Program-made: the position numbers and the translations under genes
NCBI GenBank assembly: GCA_017621455.1
Contig: JAGATC010000017.1
Location: 1 to 64,000 of the forward strand
Length of the DNA: 64,000 nt
Direction: 5' to 3'
Source: Alistipes sp.
Lineage (GTDB): Bacteria; Bacteroidota; Bacteroidia; Bacteroidales; Rikenellaceae
The notes under the pieces: generated by a model
Told to the model about the DNA's origin: nothing
The model's input: the letters and a program-made list of their open reading frames with translations, nothing else
Databases searched by the model: none
Part shown: piece by piece, positions 61,538-64,000 of the stretch
How the letters are laid out: each line of letters opens with the position of its first letter
Numbering within the stretch: the first letter of the stretch is position 1

Positions 61538-64000
61538 TATGTTACGTCATATACACAAGATATTGAATCTCAGCATCCTCGCCACGCTGATACTATGCGG
61601 CTGCGAGCGACAGCCCGCGTCGATTGATGCCGAGTATGGCTACGTGCAGTTCCAGATAGTGCGCTCATCGCAGTTGGAGGCGACACGTGCCGAGTCGCTG
61701 GAGTGGCTCGCTGACGCCTCGAAGATAGAGGTGGTTATGCAGCACGACGGCTCGACAATAACACAGGCCCTCAACCTCGATAGCTACAACAAGGAGCAGG
61801 CCGAGTGGGGTTTGTGGAGCGAGAAGCTACGCCTGGTCGTGGGCGAATACGACATCATCGGCTACTATGTCTACGACTCTCTCGACAACCGCATCCTCGC
61901 AGGTGACCGTCAGGGCTCGTTTACCGTCACACACAACGGCCTCGTTATTAAGCCCATAGGCGTCGATACCGTCGAGCGTGGCAAGGTATCATTCACGCTA
62001 TACAAGAAGTTCGACGAGACACGCTATCAGGCCGACAGCGACATACTATTCTCGACGATAGGCTCTATTGACATCACCGTGAAAGAGAGCTTTACGCAGC
62101 GTACCACCACCTTTACGGCGCTCCCCGCTGAGTACTTCGAGACATTTGTCGAGGGCTCGTTAGACAAGGAGCTATACGACCGTAACGGTATGTCGTCGTA
62201 TATCGTCTGCTCGGGTGAGCACTGGCTTGAACAGGGCGACTACACCATCACCGCCTACACCCTCTACTCGGATGCCAAGGGCAAAAACGTGATGGGCCGA
62301 GGCTCTATTAGCGACCAGAACATAACATTTAGCGTCGAGGAGCTCATCACCGCCGAAGTCGCCGTGCCCATCTTCCTATCTGTCGAGGCGGAGCATATCA
62401 AGGATTACATCGCCCTGAAGGAGATATGGTTAGCCTTGGATGGCCCCAACTGGACATTCCATGGCGAGGAGTATGTTGCAGGCCGCAACTGGGACTTCAA
62501 CAAGGATGTGGACATGTGGGGCGACCAGCCTGGCGTGACGCTTGGTGCTGATGGTCGTGTGGTTGGTCTCAACATCTCGGGATTCGGAGCCAAGGGTGTT
62601 GTTCCCGACGCCATAGGTCAGCTCACAGAGCTTCAAACACTCTACTTAGGCAACCACAACGAGCTTATTGGTGGCTACGACGCCTCAACCTCGGCACGCC
62701 TTAATGCCATGGACTACCACGATAGGTTTGTCAAGCGTGATGGTCGTGAGATGCTAAGTCCCGAGCTAAGAGAGGTAATCAACGCTACGGGCGAGTTGCA
62801 GCCAATAACCCTCTCAGCGCCAGCACGCAAGGATGTAGCCTTTGGCAACCTGACTAATGGCATCACAGCTATTTCGCGTGCCATGATGCGCCTGACAAAG
62901 CTCGAACAGTTCTTCATCGCCAACGCCCCCATCACGGATGAGTTCTTCGTGGAGGTTGGTGCCGACTCGGAGTTCTATGCCGAGCGCGATACATGGAGCT
63001 GGGCAGAGTTCGAGAACCTCACAGATGTGGAGATATACAACTGCTCGAAGCTAACGAGACTACCTCTCGATATGCTATGTGAGGCACCAGAGATACAGTC
63101 ACTCAACCTCTCTATGAACCAGGGCATCGCGGGTGAGCAGCTATTAGAGGATTGGAAGGCGATTATCGACGGAGCATCTGGTGCAGATATTCAGATTTTA
63201 TATTTCAATAGCTGCAACCTTGTGGAGACCCCAGACTATAGCTATCTAAGCCGCATGACCAAGATTGGTCTTGTCGACTTGTCGAACAACAGGCTCACTA
63301 CCATCCACCCCTTCGGCAGGGAGATAAATCCCGTTACGCTCTACTACGACTACAACCGTATCACAAGCATTGAGCCTGCCGAGGATGGCTATTTCTGTGG
63401 TCTCGGTCAGCTCGAGACATTCTCATGCTCAAACAATCAGCTTACAGAGCTTCCCGACCTCTTTAACGCCGGCTCCGTACACTCGATGATTACGGCAAAC
63501 TTCTCGGGTAACAAAATATCGGCTCTTGCCAACGGTGACGAGTGGCGCGGCCTCAACGCCGAGACGCTTAACCTTGCCGACAACCACTTTACGGAGCTTC
63601 CCTCACGCCTTATCGGAAGCGGCTCACGCATCGAAACACTGATGCTCGGCAGCAACGGCATACGTACAATCGAGGAGGGCGCACTCACGGGTCCCTATAG
63701 CTACTTTATCTCAACCATAGACCTTAGCTACAACCGCCTCACAGAGATTCCATACAAGGATTTCAGCGCCGAGAACCTACCCTACCTCTACGGCATAGAC
63801 CTTTCGAATAACGCCCTAACGTCACTCCCCCAGGCACCGCTCGGCATAGAGTCGTTGACGGTAATCAGCGTGCGTTGTCAGCGCGACGATGCTGGCAACC
63901 GCACACTTAAGGAGTGGCCCGTGGGCATTGGCAACTGCCCAAAGCTCGCAGCGTTATACATCGGCTCAAACGATATTGGCAAGGTCGATGACACCATCTC
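61538..64000 (+). CDS. large leucine-rich-repeat surface lipoprotein, 3' end outside window
   Basis: Starts at ATG 61538 (lipobox LILCGC, Cys22) and stays open to base 64000, 821 codons. The N-terminal 270 residues are beta domains (DUF4458-like in style). A DGPNWT block (around 300) resembles the plant-type LRR cap (LxxxxDGxxWxxN). Leucine-rich repeats follow, for example LTELQTLYLGN, LDLSNN-like VDLSNNRLTTI, LETFSCSNNQLTELP and TLNLADNHFTELP. Such BspA-like proteins bind host or other surfaces. It is 13 bases behind the previous gene, so it is in the same operon. Confidence 0.82.

Overview
The window looks like a chromosomal segment of a gut-type member of the Bacteroidales, most likely Alistipes/Rikenellaceae-like, although the exact taxon is an inference. 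The signs are promoters of the Bacteroidetes form TTTG-N19-21-TAnnTTTG, a fused SecDF, solo LolD, DUF4831 and DUF4923 proteins, WG-repeat proteins, a GH29 fucosidase, a DPP-IV and many secreted lipoproteins. Housekeeping genes are moderately GC-rich. Several accessory blocks (141-1421, 27.3-33.1 kb, 40.3-45.4 kb) are visibly AT-richer.

Layout. 1-4.9 kb: remnant of an IS1-type transposase, a secreted retropepsin-like protease, tRNA-Lys, a WG-repeat protein and a perfect-period repeat protein. 4.9-18.8 kb: housekeeping genes (acyl-CoA ligase, queG, efp, guanine deaminase, GDPD, NCS2 permease, AAE-type antiporter), then a compact run ybbR-like/coaE/folP/lolD/TIGR02757/trmN6, DUF4831 and an AlkD-like protein. 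19-26 kb: secDF, GH29 fucosidase, tRNA-Gly and lepA. 26-31 kb: a small HTH gene, a PDZ retropepsin lipoprotein and an S41-type protease, with a 14-unit array of short palindromes on each side of the protease pair. 31-40 kb: outer-membrane protein, unknown secreted protein, LysM glucosaminidase, DPP-IV, truA and a glutamine synthetase. 40-45.4 kb: an operon of a 1229-residue secreted CHAT protease and two small secreted proteins. 45.4-53.1 kb: Fe-SOD, two DUF4923 paralogues, nadE, pepT and an OPT transporter. 53.5-58.8 kb: initiator tRNA and a five-gene heterodisulfide-reductase-like operon. 59-64 kb: three consecutive surface lipoproteins, the last with leucine-rich repeats and cut by the window edge.

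The most interesting non-coding signals are these. (1) A roughly 200-nt structured RNA occurs twice (31650-31848 minus, 40075-40275 plus), upstream of the outer-membrane protein gene and of the CHAT operon. The copies show compensatory base changes in helices, a conserved kissing-loop pair and a pseudoknot. (2) Two arrays of 14 short palindromes each have a period mostly near 47 bp and share the same five spacer classes, so they are CRISPR-like in spacing but not CRISPR. (3) A family of about 125-bp imperfect palindromes with common ends abuts gene 3' ends (efp, tRNA-Gly, lepA, pepT). (4) The last 21 nt of the initiator tRNA transcript region is duplicated in inverted orientation just past its terminator. 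All positions and alignments were read by eye; no database search or folding program was run.
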